Positions 1 through 9,512 of a DNA stretch of 64,000 bases are shown one piece after another. Source of the DNA: Paenibacillus sp. AN1007 (GTDB taxonomy: Bacteria; Bacillota; Bacilli; Paenibacillales; Paenibacillaceae). The notes under the pieces are model-generated. The model saw only the letters and a program-made list of their open reading frames with translations, was not told the origin of the DNA and made no database searches. The first letter of the stretch is position 1; every line of letters begins with the position of its first letter. The stretch covers positions 444,501 to 508,500 of the forward strand of contig NZ_CP159992.1 in assembly GCF_040702995.1 (NCBI RefSeq), read 5' to 3'. Made by a program: the position numbers and the translations under genes.

Positions 1-87
1 GAGGAGAAAATATGTCGATTCGGTCTGTTCTGACGTTTTAACATGATTATAAATATATTACTTTTTTAGGAACGGAGAGAGCAGCAC

Positions 88-2058
88 ATGTTTAAACGAT
101 TGAAAAACAAACCGCCGAATGAAAATGAACGTGTGGTTGACAAAGCTTCGACAGCCAGACTGAATATGTTTTTTTTCGCGGCATTTGTGATATTCAGCAT
201 CCTTATTTTTCGACTGGCGTTTGTGCAGTTTGTAGAAGGACCTGAACTGACGTATATGGAGTCTACCCGGAATACAAAGGATATACCGCTTGCTCCGGTA
301 CGGGGTCCGATCTATGATGCGACCGGCAAGGTGGCGCTTGCTTATTCGGAGCCGGTGCAGTCCCTGTATGTTTTGTTATATGAAGATTATCGCAATGATG
401 ATCGCAGGCAGGAAGCCGAGGAGTTGGCACAGGAGCTTGCCGATATATTCAAACGATTCAATCCGGGAGATGAGACGCAGCCGGATGCGGAGGAAATTGT
501 CAAACGGCTGGATCTCAATCATCAGAAGACGTTTGGTTATGTACCAAGACTAGTTAAGTCTGATCTGTCGACCGAGGAAATCGCTTTTTTTATGGAGAAA
601 AAAACGGAGTACCCCGGCATCATGGTTCTGGAAGAAAATGTACGCCGATATGACCCGGATCGGGTTGCCGTACAAGTTATTGGTTACACAAGAGAATTCA
701 AACGTGTTCCAACAACAATGAAGCAGTACCAAACCATTATGAAGCAATCTGCCTCTCAACGTGACCCGGGTCTGGTGTACTCACAGGATGAGAAGGTTGG
801 ATTTGACGGTCTGGAACTGCAGTATCAGCAGGAGCTTCGCGGGCGAAGCGGATATCAATCCATTGACATCGATTCCCGGAACCTGCCTACGGGTACGATG
901 GAGTTGACTCCACCGGAGAAGGGATACAGTCTGGTCTCCACGATCAATAAGGAGATTCAACTTGCGGCACAGCAGGCTATTACCGATGAATTGCGGAAAC
1001 TACCTAAAGCTATCACGGGTTACGCTGTAGCGATGGAAGTGGATACAGGTAATGTCGTAGCGATGGCCAGCATGCCGGATTACGATCCGAATGACTGGGA
1101 TTATGACAAAATTAAATATGTATTCCGCAACGGGACAACAGAGTCCTTCCCTCCGAATGATAACAAACCGCGTCATGCTGAATCCGTTGTGCTGCTTGGA
1201 TCGGTTATTAAACCGCTGAGCGTACTCATCGGACTGAAAGAGGGACTGTTCACTGCGGGAGAGACGTACCCTGATAAAGGGTATGCTGTACTTGGCAAAG
1301 ATGGACGACAAGTGAAAAACTCTCACTCGGCGTATAACGGAAATATTACGGCACGCAGAGCCATCGAAAAATCTTCCAATGCATTTATGATTGATATGGT
1401 GGGTAAGCGGTTGTTAAACCAATATGGTGGAACAAAAGCCATTGAAAAATGGGACGAATACATGAAGAGTTTTGGTTTAGGTGTGTCCACAGGCATTGAT
1501 CTGCCTAATGAATTTCTTGGCCGACTGGAGTATAAGGAAGATCATGAGTCGGCTCTAACACGCCTGGCGTTTGCATCATTTGGCCAGCAGGCGAAATATA
1601 CGACGATGCAGCTGGCCCAGTACACTACCATGCTTGCGAACAAAGGCAAACGATTGGAGCCTCATCTGGTGAAGGAAATTCGAGATGCAGATGGCAATGT
1701 GGTGAAGAAGTTCAAACCAAAAGTGCTTAATGAGGTGAAGTTTGCGGATGCACACTGGAACGAAGTGCATAAGGGCATGGTGACCAAAGTAAGCTCATTC
1801 GACGGATTCCCTTATGATTACGCCAGAAAAACGGGAACATCCGAGCAGGGAGCCGGACCGAATAAAAAGGAGAACGGGGTCTTTATTGCCTTTGCTCCGC
1901 GGGAGAATCCGAAGCTGGCTGTAGCCGTTGTCGTACCGGAAGGCGGGTTTGGATCGGTCAGTGCTTCACCTATAGCACGTAAAATTTTTGATGCTTACGA
2001 TGAAGTGTATGGACTGGATGGTATTCCGAAGGGCAAAAAGGACCAGAAGCAGGAGTAG
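88..2058 (+). CDS. Class B penicillin-binding protein (PBP2 type)
   Basis: A membrane-anchored transpeptidase that cross-links peptidoglycan on the outer face of the membrane. A charged N-terminus is followed by one membrane segment (about residues 25-47), a PBP dimerisation region and the transpeptidase domain. The catalytic motifs are visible: S372-V-I-K375 with the acylated serine, S429-S-N431 and K581-T-G583. The length of 656 aa is normal for the family. The ATG follows an AACGGAGAGAG ribosome site. It is a single-gene unit with a terminator behind it. Whether it is the PBP2A-like elongation enzyme or a more specialised paralogue cannot be decided from the sequence. Confidence 0.93.
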   Translation: MFKRLKNKPPNENERVVDKASTARLNMFFFAAFVIFSILIFRLAFVQFVEGPELTYMESTRNTKDIPLAPVRGPIYDATGKVALAYSEPVQSLYVLLYEDYRNDDRRQEAEELAQELADIFKRFNPGDETQPDAEEIVKRLDLNHQKTFGYVPRLVKSDLSTEEIAFFMEKKTEYPGIMVLEENVRRYDPDRVAVQVIGYTREFKRVPTTMKQYQTIMKQSASQRDPGLVYSQDEKVGFDGLELQYQQELRGRSGYQSIDIDSRNLPTGTMELTPPEKGYSLVSTINKEIQLAAQQAITDELRKLPKAITGYAVAMEVDTGNVVAMASMPDYDPNDWDYDKIKYVFRNGTTESFPPNDNKPRHAESVVLLGSVIKPLSVLIGLKEGLFTAGETYPDKGYAVLGKDGRQVKNSHSAYNGNITARRAIEKSSNAFMIDMVGKRLLNQYGGTKAIEKWDEYMKSFGLGVSTGIDLPNEFLGRLEYKEDHESALTRLAFASFGQQAKYTTMQLAQYTTMLANKGKRLEPHLVKEIRDADGNVVKKFKPKVLNEVKFADAHWNEVHKGMVTKVSSFDGFPYDYARKTGTSEQGAGPNKKENGVFIAFAPRENPKLAVAVVVPEGGFGSVSASPIARKIFDAYDEVYGLDGIPKGKKDQKQE

Positions 2059-2146
2059 GATTAAGGATAAGCTTTATAAAGATGGTGCAGTTCATTTAAA
2101 GGACAAAGCTGGTTTAATTTGATGCGGCTGCATATAAACCTCAGGA

Positions 2147-2181
2147 CAGGCAGGGGAAATTATCCCTTGCCTTTTGTTTTG
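2147..2181 (+). terminator. Rho-independent terminator after the PBP gene
   Basis: Stem AGGCAGGGG paired with CCCTTGCCT (one G-T pair), AT-rich loop, then TTTTGTTTTG. It closes the PBP gene before the metal transporter operon. Confidence 0.75.
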
Positions 2182-2228
2182 TCATCAGATAAAATTTGCA
2201 CAAGGGAAACATTATTAGACGAGTTTAA

Positions 2229-2250
2229 AAGTTGATACCTTGTACAACTT
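2229..2250. promoter_or_regulatory. Inverted repeat upstream of the metal ABC operon, candidate metalloregulator site
   Basis: Perfect 6-bp arms AAGTTG and CAACTT are separated by 10 bp, and an inner TTGTACAA palindrome lies in the right half. It sits about 50 bp before the start of the metal-binding lipoprotein. Operons of this kind are usually repressed by MntR or Zur. I cannot match the repeat to a specific consensus, so the regulator is inferred from position only. Confidence 0.35.
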
Positions 2251-2298
2251 AATTAGTTGAGGACAAATGTTGTAGTAGAGGGAAAGGGGAGGCTGGAA

Positions 2299-3249
2299 TT
2301 GTTAAAGGTGAAGATGAGGAGTATTCAACGTGGATTCATTACTCTGGCATGTATTGTGCTGATTATCGTGCTGACAGCTTGTTCAAGCAATCCGGGAACA
2401 AGCGGGAATGGGAAAGTGCAGGTCACAGCAACGACAGGAATGATCGCGGATGCAGCAAGAGAGGTAGGCGGAGCATACGTTGAGGTTACCGGCTTGATGG
2501 GACCCGGGGTAGACCCGCATCTATACAAGGCATCTCAAGGAGATATCCGCAAACTGGAGCAAGCCAAAGTGATCTTCTACAACGGCCTGCACCTGGAAGG
2601 CAAAATGACAGACATTTTAGAGAAAATGTCTAAAAGTAAGCTGGTCACTGCAGTTGCGGAGAAAATTCCGACAGAAGAGCTCCATTCCGGCCAAGCGACA
2701 GGTGGAACGGAATATGATCCCCATGTCTGGTTTAACGTTAAGCACTGGATGCGTGCGGCAGAAGCGGTTCGAGACACGCTGATCGAAGCAGATCCGGAAC
2801 ATGCAGAGCAGTATAAGACACAGGCACAAGCATACCTGGAGAAGCTGGAAGCTCTGGATGCGGAAGTGCGGGAGAAAATTGGGCAGATTCCCGAGTCAAG
2901 CCGGGTATTGGTTACAGCCCATGATGCATTTGGTTATTTTGGCCAAGCCTACGGGATTAAAGTGATGGGGCTTCAAGGCATCAGTACGGCAGCGGAATAC
3001 GGTGCCAAGGATGTAAGCGAACTGCGGGATTTTCTGGTGGAGAACAAGATTAAAGCTGTGTTTATCGAATCAAGCGTGCCGGCGAAAGCGATGGAAGCCA
3101 TCATAGCCGGCGCAGCTGAAAAGGGCCATAACGTAAGTATAGGCGGGGAACTGTTCTCAGATGCCATGGGAGCCGAAGGTACTGAAGAGGGCACCTACAT
3201 TGGAATGGTGCGCCACAATGTCGAAACCATCGCAGCGGCGCTGAAATAA
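2299..3249 (+). CDS. Metal ABC transporter substrate-binding lipoprotein (ZnuA/MntA family)
   Basis: Cluster A-I solute-binding protein that captures Mn2+ or Zn2+ outside the cell and hands it to the permeases encoded downstream. It has a lipoprotein signal peptide with lipobox L-T-A-C. Two likely metal-ligand histidines sit in DPHLY (about residue 74) and DPHVW (about 142), with E and D near the C-terminus as in the family. The chosen start is TTG at 2299, because GGAAAGGGGAGG lies 6 nt before it; an upstream in-frame TTG at 2257 lacks such a site. First gene of a four-gene operon. Mn versus Zn cannot be settled by reading. Confidence 0.9.
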   Translation: MLKVKMRSIQRGFITLACIVLIIVLTACSSNPGTSGNGKVQVTATTGMIADAAREVGGAYVEVTGLMGPGVDPHLYKASQGDIRKLEQAKVIFYNGLHLEGKMTDILEKMSKSKLVTAVAEKIPTEELHSGQATGGTEYDPHVWFNVKHWMRAAEAVRDTLIEADPEHAEQYKTQAQAYLEKLEALDAEVREKIGQIPESSRVLVTAHDAFGYFGQAYGIKVMGLQGISTAAEYGAKDVSELRDFLVENKIKAVFIESSVPAKAMEAIIAGAAEKGHNVSIGGELFSDAMGAEGTEEGTYIGMVRHNVETIAAALK

Positions 3250-3280
3250 TAATTCATCTGGAGAGAGGAGAATGACGTTG

Positions 3281-4105
3281 ATGAGTGATATAAATGTGAA
3301 ACAGCAGCCAATAGTGAATACGTCCAGTGATCGGCTTGGACAAGGAACGAAGAATCCATCTTCTCCTCTTATTGTAAGGAATCTGGCTGTGGCTTATCAC
3401 AAAAAGCCGGTGCTCAGTAATGTAACTTTTGATGTTCCCGAGGGACAGCTGATTGGCATTCTTGGGCCAAACGGAGCCGGTAAATCCACATTAATCAAAG
3501 CCGTTCTGGGACTTGTGCCCAAAATGCACGGTGACATAGAAATTTTCGGACAGTCCTATCGTGAAGCACGCCGGCGTATCGGCTATGTTCCGCAGCGGGA
3601 GTCCGTAGACTGGGATTTCCCGACGCATGCGTTAGATGTAGTTATGATGGGACGATACGGGCATCTGGGCTGGTTTCGCCGTCCTGGTAAAAAGGAAAAG
3701 GATATGGCGGCTCACTGCCTCGAGCAGGTGGGTATGGGAGATTATATGTATCGGCAGATCAGCCAGCTGTCAGGAGGTCAGCAGCAGCGTGTATTTCTAG
3801 CGCGGGCTTTGGTGCAGCAGGCAGATCTGTATTTCATGGATGAGCCGTTTGCTGGCGTGGATGCTACGACGGAGAAAGCGATCATCTCGCTGCTGGAAGA
3901 ACTGAAAAAGCAGGGGAAAACGGTGCTGGTTGTCCATCATGATCTGGCCACAGTAGAAGAATACTTCGATCATGTACTGCTGCTCAACGGTCGTATGGTA
4001 GCAGCTGGAGCTACAAGCGAAGTATTCACGCCCGATTCATTACAGGAGACGTACGGAGGCCGGATTGCAATGATTGGCAGCCGGACGGAGAAAGGTCAGG
4101 TGTAA
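3281..4105 (+). CDS. Metal ABC transporter ATP-binding protein
   Basis: ATPase that powers import of the metal bound by the preceding lipoprotein. Walker A is GPNGAGKST, the signature is LSGGQQQR, and Walker B is LYFMDEP, followed by the H-loop VVHHD. The first 30 or so residues are an unconserved polar tail. GAGAGAGGAG ends at 3270, so the start is either TTG 3278 or ATG 3281; ATG 3272 is too close. It is followed after 3 nt by the first permease, consistent with one transcript. Confidence 0.92.
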   Translation: MSDINVKQQPIVNTSSDRLGQGTKNPSSPLIVRNLAVAYHKKPVLSNVTFDVPEGQLIGILGPNGAGKSTLIKAVLGLVPKMHGDIEIFGQSYREARRRIGYVPQRESVDWDFPTHALDVVMMGRYGHLGWFRRPGKKEKDMAAHCLEQVGMGDYMYRQISQLSGGQQQRVFLARALVQQADLYFMDEPFAGVDATTEKAIISLLEELKKQGKTVLVVHHDLATVEEYFDHVLLLNGRMVAAGATSEVFTPDSLQETYGGRIAMIGSRTEKGQV

Positions 4106-4108
4106 CCT

Positions 4109-5068
4109 ATGTGGAACTGGATCATTTCCATTCTGTCAGATCCGAACACACGCTGGATCCTGCTTGGCTGTCTGCTCCTTGGGTTCAGCAGCGGTATCAT
4201 CGGTTCGTTTACCTTTCTTCGCCGCCAAAGTTTGATGGGTGATACCCTTGCCCATGCGGCACTGCCCGGCATATGTATTGCGTTTATGATGACAGAAACC
4301 AAGTCGATTGGATTATTTCTGCTCGGTGCGCTCCTCTCGGGAATTATGGCGACTTTCGGTGTTTCCTGGATAACCCGATATTCACGGATCAAACAGGATG
4401 CTGCCATGGGCATTGTGCTGACGGTATTTTTCGGAATCGGTGTGGTGATGCTGACACGTATTCAGCACAGCGCCAGCGGAAGCCAGAGCGGACTTGACAA
4501 GTATCTCTTCGGACAGGCAGCATCTATGGTGCTTACGGATGTGTATGTGATGGCCGGGGTATGTATTGTACTGCTCATCGCCTGCCTTGTCTGGTTTAAA
4601 GAATTCAAACTGGTGAGTTTTGACCCGGGTTTTGCAAGAGGCATGGGCCTGCCTGTAGGCGTGCTGGAGCAGTTGATTCTGCTGCTCACCGTCATTGCCG
4701 TAGTGGCTGGAATTCAAGCGGTTGGCGTGGTGCTGGTTGCAGCGCTGCTGGTGACCCCGGCAGCGGCGGCAAGATGCTGGACGGATTCTCTTGCACTGAT
4801 GGTGCTGCTGTCTGGACTATTCGGTGCACTCAGTGGTGCAGCAGGCACGGTGTTCAGTACGTTTGTCCCTAATCTGCCAACTGGACCGGTAACGGTGCTG
4901 GCGGCAACATTGCTGTTTGCCGGATCTGCTCTGTTCGCACCAAGACGCGGATTGTTTGCACGCAAGCTGCGGAGCATGCAGGCGAAGTCTGCTTATATGC
5001 GCGAAGAGAAGGCTGGGCTGCAGACCCTCGCTGCGCAGCCCCGAGCACAGAAACGGGGGGAGATGTAA
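4109..5068 (+). CDS. Metal ABC transporter permease 1 (ZnuB/MntC family)
   Basis: ABC-3 family integral membrane subunit forming half of the metal import channel. Eight or so hydrophobic segments span the protein, with the conserved early FLRRQSLMGDTLAHAALPG stretch that faces the ATPase. The C-terminus carries a soluble, basic tail of about 40 residues. It starts 3 nt after the ATPase gene and its stop is directly followed by the ATG of a second permease, so translation is probably coupled. Having two unlike permeases suggests a heterodimeric channel, as in B. subtilis MntCD. Confidence 0.92.
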   Translation: MWNWIISILSDPNTRWILLGCLLLGFSSGIIGSFTFLRRQSLMGDTLAHAALPGICIAFMMTETKSIGLFLLGALLSGIMATFGVSWITRYSRIKQDAAMGIVLTVFFGIGVVMLTRIQHSASGSQSGLDKYLFGQAASMVLTDVYVMAGVCIVLLIACLVWFKEFKLVSFDPGFARGMGLPVGVLEQLILLLTVIAVVAGIQAVGVVLVAALLVTPAAAARCWTDSLALMVLLSGLFGALSGAAGTVFSTFVPNLPTGPVTVLAATLLFAGSALFAPRRGLFARKLRSMQAKSAYMREEKAGLQTLAAQPRAQKRGEM

Positions 5069-5941
5069 ATGGCATCGTTCTGGATTATTTTAACGGCAGT
5101 ATTCGTTTCCTCCGCCTGCGCAATTCTGGGTTGTTTCCTCATTCTCCGACGTATGGCTCTGGTCGGTGACGCGATCAGTCACGCGGTGCTTCCGGGAATC
5201 GCGATTGCATTTCTGTGGAGTGGGTCCAGAGATTCGATGTGGATGCTGCTGGGGGCAGCGGTGTTTGGACTGCTGACGGTATTCTTCATTCAGAGCCTTC
5301 AGGCCGGAGGACTGTCTTCGGATGCGTCCATCGGTATTGTATTTACAGCACTCTTCGCTGTGGGGGTTATCCTGATTAGTCTGAATGCACAGCATATCGA
5401 TCTGGATCTGGACTGTGTGTTGTTCGGTGAGATTGCTTATGTGCAGTGGGATACTTTAACGCTGCGGGGAATGGATGTGGGGCCGAGGGCGGTGTGGATG
5501 CTGGGCATTACGCTGCTTGTTATTCTCATCGTGATTGGGCTGTTCTACAAACAGTTCAAATTATGTGCCTTCGATCCGGCCTTGGCAGCAGCTTGCGGCA
5601 TCCCGGTTGTGCTGTTCCATTACCTGCTCATGGGGCTGGTATCCATGACGTCGGTGGCTTCTTTTGAAAGTGTCGGCTCTATTCTTGTCGTAGGTATGTT
5701 AATTGTCCCGGCAGCGGCAGCTTATCTGCTCACGGATCGGCTGGGCCAAATGATTCTGTATGCTGTGCTGATTGGTGCGGCTTCCTCTGTTGGCGGTTAC
5801 CTGATGGCTTACGCGATGGATGCTTCCATTGCAGGATGTATGGTGGCTGCAGCAGGCATATTGTTTGTACTCGCGCTGCTGCTGTCTCCAAAACACGGTA
5901 TCGTGTTTCGTTATGTACGTCGTAAATATGCGGCAAGGTAA
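5069..5941 (+). CDS. Metal ABC transporter permease 2 (ZnuB/MntD family)
   Basis: Second ABC-3 type membrane subunit, expected to pair with the preceding permease. It shows the same early motif, LRRMALVGDAISHAVLPG, and multiple membrane helices, and ends in a short basic tail. The ATG follows the previous stop codon with no gap, with GGGGGGAGATG as ribosome site inside the upstream gene. Last gene of the operon, before a terminator. The operon contains no recognisable regulator gene. Confidence 0.92.
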   Translation: MASFWIILTAVFVSSACAILGCFLILRRMALVGDAISHAVLPGIAIAFLWSGSRDSMWMLLGAAVFGLLTVFFIQSLQAGGLSSDASIGIVFTALFAVGVILISLNAQHIDLDLDCVLFGEIAYVQWDTLTLRGMDVGPRAVWMLGITLLVILIVIGLFYKQFKLCAFDPALAAACGIPVVLFHYLLMGLVSMTSVASFESVGSILVVGMLIVPAAAAYLLTDRLGQMILYAVLIGAASSVGGYLMAYAMDASIAGCMVAAAGILFVLALLLSPKHGIVFRYVRRKYAAR

Positions 5942-6270
5942 ATGCAAACAGAAGCATCAATCGGCATGGGGTACACCCCGCGGTTGTGCTTAACCTGCAC
6001 AAATCAGTTTATTCAAGTGACCGCCTGCTTGGCAGGCGGTTTTTGGTAACCTTTTTTTCAACAACAGCTGCGGCGAAGCGTCAAAGATCCGAATACAGGT
6101 TACTTTGTTGCATATGGATGATCTGTGGTAAAATGGCGTTAGCTGTGACGTCCGGGGCGTCCGCCATTAGCGGATACCGGGCGATCTTGTTGTTTTAGAG
6201 AGAATATGGAGAAAGAGAGTTTCAATGGAAGATAACATGGAGAGAGAAATACTGGAGGAGGATTTGCAGC
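5942..6270. other. Intergenic region before the Cof-type phosphatase
   Basis: Apart from the operon terminator, this stretch holds a possible -10 TAAAAT at 6129-6134 with a TTGCAT at poor spacing (15 bp). I see no clear operator or RNA motif in the remainder. Confidence 0.4.
6019..6046 (+). terminator. Terminator of the metal ABC operon
   Basis: Compact hairpin ACCGCCTGCTTGGCAGGCGGT followed by TTTTT, 80 nt after the last permease stop. Confidence 0.88.
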
Positions 6271-7020
6271 ATGAGTGAATTGAAATACAAACTGCTTGCC
6301 CTGGATATGGATGGCACGTTGCTGAATGATAATCATGAAATTACACAGGAGACGGCCAAGTGGATTCAGATTGCGATCCGGCGCGGGGTGCACGTGTGCT
6401 TGTCTACGGGAAGAGCGGTATACCACGCCATGCCTTATGCGGTACAGCTCGGACTGGAAACACCGATGGTGACCGTCAACGGCAGCGAGGTCTGGAAAGC
6501 ACCGCATGAGCTTCATATGCGTCATCTGATGGACCCGAGTCTGATTCGCAAGATGCATGAGATTGGGGAGAAATACAACAGCTGGTACTGGGCATACTCC
6601 GTGGAGGAGCTGTTTAACCGAGATCGCTGGACGGACAATATCGAAGGATTGGAATGGCTGAAATTTGGATTCACCACTGAGGATGATGAGGTTCGTCATC
6701 AGATTATGATGGAGCTGCAGCAGATGGGTGGTCTGCAAATGACCAATTCGTCTCCTGTAAACATTGAGGTGAACCCGGAGAACGTATCCAAAGCTACCGG
6801 TGTATCCGAAGTATGCCAGCTGCTGGGCATCAACATGTCCGAAGTGGTTGCTGTGGGCGACAGTCTGAACGATCTGGCTGTCATTGAAGCGGTTGGTCTG
6901 GGTGTTGCTATGGGCAATGCACAGGAGCAGGTGAAACAAGCGGCAGATTTAATAATTGGAAGCAATAATGAGGATGGCATTGCTCATCTGATTCGTGAAC
7001 ATATTTTGAAGGGGGAGTAA
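6271..7020 (+). CDS. Cof-type HAD-superfamily phosphatase
   Basis: Cytoplasmic phosphatase of the Cof/YidA group, which acts on small phosphorylated metabolites; the physiological substrate is unknown. Motif I DMDGTLL near residue 11 supplies the nucleophile Asp, motif II is the LSTGR region, and motif III/IV is VGDSLNDLAV near residue 193. The C2-type cap lies between. GAGGATTTGCAGC precedes the ATG. The DUF456 gene begins 4 nt after its stop, so the two are probably co-transcribed. At 249 aa it is slightly shorter than the usual 260-290. Confidence 0.9.
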   Translation: MSELKYKLLALDMDGTLLNDNHEITQETAKWIQIAIRRGVHVCLSTGRAVYHAMPYAVQLGLETPMVTVNGSEVWKAPHELHMRHLMDPSLIRKMHEIGEKYNSWYWAYSVEELFNRDRWTDNIEGLEWLKFGFTTEDDEVRHQIMMELQQMGGLQMTNSSPVNIEVNPENVSKATGVSEVCQLLGINMSEVVAVGDSLNDLAVIEAVGLGVAMGNAQEQVKQAADLIIGSNNEDGIAHLIREHILKGE

Positions 7021-7023
7021 CCT

Positions 7024-7515
7024 TTGCTCGCAACCGTTGGCTGGATTTTAATTGTACTGCTGTTTGCAGTAGGTATGGCAGGTACGGTGTATCCGATTCT
7101 GCCGGGTGCAATCGCGATTTTCTTCGCATTTCTGGTCTACGGCTGGTTTTTCAGCTTTGATCCGTTCGGGGTCTGGTTCTGGATTATACAGATCCTCATT
7201 GTGGTAGTGCTGTTCGTGGCAGATTACGTCGTCAGTGCTTGGGGGGTCAAAAAGTTTGGCGGCTCCAAGCTGTCTACAACGCTGAGTACCATTGGTGTGA
7301 TCATTGGTCCGTTCGTGATTCCGGCGTTTGGACTGGTTCTGGGACCTTTTCTCGGTGCATTTATCGGGGAGATCATTGGCGGTTCTTCACCTTCCAAAGC
7401 TTCCAAAGTTGGATTTGGTTCTGTCGTCGGGCTGTTTACGAGCACGGTGATGAAAATTATTTTGCAGCTTGTGATGATTGTTCTATTCATTATTTGGGTG
7501 GTTCGATTCGCCTAG
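7024..7515 (+). CDS. DUF456 family membrane protein
   Basis: Small integral membrane protein of unknown function. It has about four hydrophobic segments and a glycine-rich GPFVIPAFGLVLGPFLGAF core that is typical of DUF456. The start is TTG at 7024, with GAAGGGGGAG overlapping the end of the preceding phosphatase gene. Tight spacing suggests co-expression with that phosphatase, but no functional link is known to me. Confidence 0.8.
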   Translation: MLATVGWILIVLLFAVGMAGTVYPILPGAIAIFFAFLVYGWFFSFDPFGVWFWIIQILIVVVLFVADYVVSAWGVKKFGGSKLSTTLSTIGVIIGPFVIPAFGLVLGPFLGAFIGEIIGGSSPSKASKVGFGSVVGLFTSTVMKIILQLVMIVLFIIWVVRFA

Positions 7516-7579
7516 AATGTCAGGTTAGCTAGCTTAGGTCCGGAGAGGTCCGGTGTGGGGGAAAGAAGGGGAATTCGTT

Positions 7580-9208
7580 TTGTCTAAGAAGGAAACATTT
7601 ATTAAAGGTACGCTCATATTGGCGGCTGCAGCATTGATTGCAAGGGTACTCGGTCTGGTGCAGCGCGTGCCGCTGGAGCATATTCTCGGGGATATCGGTA
7701 ACGCATCGTTCACGATCTCCAATACGGTGTATTTAATGCTGTTAACTGTGGCAACGGCGGGCATACCGAGTACGCTGAGTAAGATGGTTTCGGAACGCTA
7801 CGCGCTCGGACGCGCAGGGGAAGCGCAGCAGATCTACCGTGCAGCCCTTATTTTCGCGGCAGTGGCCGGTGTCGTCATGTCTGTTCTGTTATGGTTTGCG
7901 GCACCATTCTATGCCACCCATATTTCCAAAGTACCGGAATCCGTGAGTGCCATCCGTGCGCTTGCTCCGGCCCTGCTGCTCTTCCCGGCGATCGCGATGA
8001 TGCGTGGTTATTTCCAGGGACGCGGTAATATGACGGCAGGTGGTATCTCGCAGATCGTAGAGCAGTTTGCGCGCGTAGGCGTAGCGATTATTGTGGCATT
8101 TGTAATGCTGCAGTGGAATTACGATGATCAGACGATTGCAGCCGGGGCATCTTTCGGTGGTGTATTTGGCAGTATCGGCGCATTTGCTGTGATGCTGTAC
8201 TTCACATTGAAGCTCCGCAAAAGTGATCGTGCGGCACAGCTGCATTATGAGCGGGCAGAGCAGCTGCCGATGCGCGGCATCTACACCGATATTTTTAAAC
8301 TTTCAATCCCGATAGTGTTATCTTCTCTTGCTGTTCCGGCAATTAACTTTATCGACTCCTCTCTCGTCGTTCCGCTGCTTAGCGGACAGATCGGTGTGGG
8401 AGAAGCGACAGGAGTACTCGCAATTCTGGGTGCGAAGGCTCAAAGTATTGCAGGTATTCCGCCAATTCTGGCAATCGCGCTTAGTCAGTCTCTTGTGCCT
8501 GTCATTTCGGCGGCCTTTGCCCGTAAAGATGAGATTCACCTGAAAAATCAGGTGACGCTGGCCATGCGTATTTCTATCCTGACCGGGATGCCAATTGTGA
8601 TTACGTTGTGTGCAGCCGCTCATTCGGTAAACGGATTGATATTTACAAGTCCGGACGGTACGCCGATTATTGCATTGCTGACGTTCGGTACCATCTTCCA
8701 AATTACCATGATGACGACGAATTCCATCCTGCTTGGGGTGGGTAAACCACGAATCACGATGATTAGCGTAGCGGCAGGTATTATCGTGAAGCTGATTGCG
8801 AGTCTTATCCTGGCGCCGATCTTTGGCATTTACGGGATTATTATCGCAACGGCGCTGTGCTTCCTGGTCATCACATATTTGAATCTGCGTGTACTGCGCA
8901 AAATTGTGGATTTCTCGATTATGGGAGATCGCTGGCTTGGATTTATGATTACGGTGCTGTTGGCGGCAGGCATTGGATTTGCAGCCAACTGGAGCGGGAA
9001 TCAGATCTTTGGTGCTTTCCTGCCTGCACGCGTATCGTTCCTGGTCACCTGTATGGTAGTGGGGGTGCTGGTCGTTGTGGTGTATCTCGTGCTGATGGTT
9101 ATGCTGCGCGTCCTGCGTAAGGACGAGCTGGGCAGTTATCCACGAATTTTGCAAAAAATTCTTCGTCCACTTATGCGTCTACAGCGTGGTGCCGGGCAGC
9201 GTGGATAA
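7580..9208 (+). CDS. Polysaccharide/lipid II flippase, MurJ/SpoVB-like (MOP superfamily)
   Basis: Multi-pass membrane protein of about 14 helices from the oligosaccharide flippase group, close in type to YtgP and SpoVB, which move lipid-linked cell-wall precursors outward. The early TFIKGTLILAAAALIARVLG segment is characteristic. The start chosen is TTG 7580, behind GAAAGAAGGGGAA; a GTG at 7553 would add nine residues without a proper ribosome site. The 542 aa length fits YtgP. It follows DUF456 by 64 nt and is closed by a terminator. YtgP versus SpoVB identity is not resolved. Confidence 0.87.
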   Translation: MSKKETFIKGTLILAAAALIARVLGLVQRVPLEHILGDIGNASFTISNTVYLMLLTVATAGIPSTLSKMVSERYALGRAGEAQQIYRAALIFAAVAGVVMSVLLWFAAPFYATHISKVPESVSAIRALAPALLLFPAIAMMRGYFQGRGNMTAGGISQIVEQFARVGVAIIVAFVMLQWNYDDQTIAAGASFGGVFGSIGAFAVMLYFTLKLRKSDRAAQLHYERAEQLPMRGIYTDIFKLSIPIVLSSLAVPAINFIDSSLVVPLLSGQIGVGEATGVLAILGAKAQSIAGIPPILAIALSQSLVPVISAAFARKDEIHLKNQVTLAMRISILTGMPIVITLCAAAHSVNGLIFTSPDGTPIIALLTFGTIFQITMMTTNSILLGVGKPRITMISVAAGIIVKLIASLILAPIFGIYGIIIATALCFLVITYLNLRVLRKIVDFSIMGDRWLGFMITVLLAAGIGFAANWSGNQIFGAFLPARVSFLVTCMVVGVLVVVVYLVLMVMLRVLRKDELGSYPRILQKILRPLMRLQRGAGQRG

Positions 9209-9252
9209 TTCGTTATTTTGGCAGCGTAGGCTGTGTACCAGCCTTTGATTTA

Positions 9253-9295
9253 TTAAAGCGCGGTCTGCTCCTGCAGCGGACTGCGCTTTTTTTCT
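9253..9295 (+). terminator. Terminator after the flippase gene
   Basis: Hairpin with arms AAAGCGC and GCGCTTT and further pairing inside (GGTCTGC with GCAGCGGAC), followed by TTTTTTTCTTTT. Confidence 0.85.
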
Positions 9296-9512
9296 TTTAC
9301 GCGCTGCGTTGTTATTACATCAGATATGGCTTTCTTAACGGTGAATATTGAACTTGCTGCGTCGGGTGTTTTGGATTTTGTAATGTTGTCTTTTTGTGGT
9401 GGTATCAGGTGTACCGTTTTGCCTGCAGGTTTGTACGTTTTAACTTGTATTTCGCACGAGTGCAAGTGCTGCTTCCTTTTGGATGGAATTCATGTTATTT
9501 TTGCTCCGATTG
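9296..9512. other. Intergenic stretch with no recognised feature
   Basis: About 220 bp between the flippase terminator and the stop codon of the convergent DUF2515-like gene. Short open frames here lack ribosome sites. I see no hairpin or operator that stands out. Confidence 0.4.

Noticed and set aside
8318..9154. 278-codon minus-strand open frame
   Set aside because: Opposite the flippase gene; extreme Gln/His/Asn/Arg content and no ribosome site.
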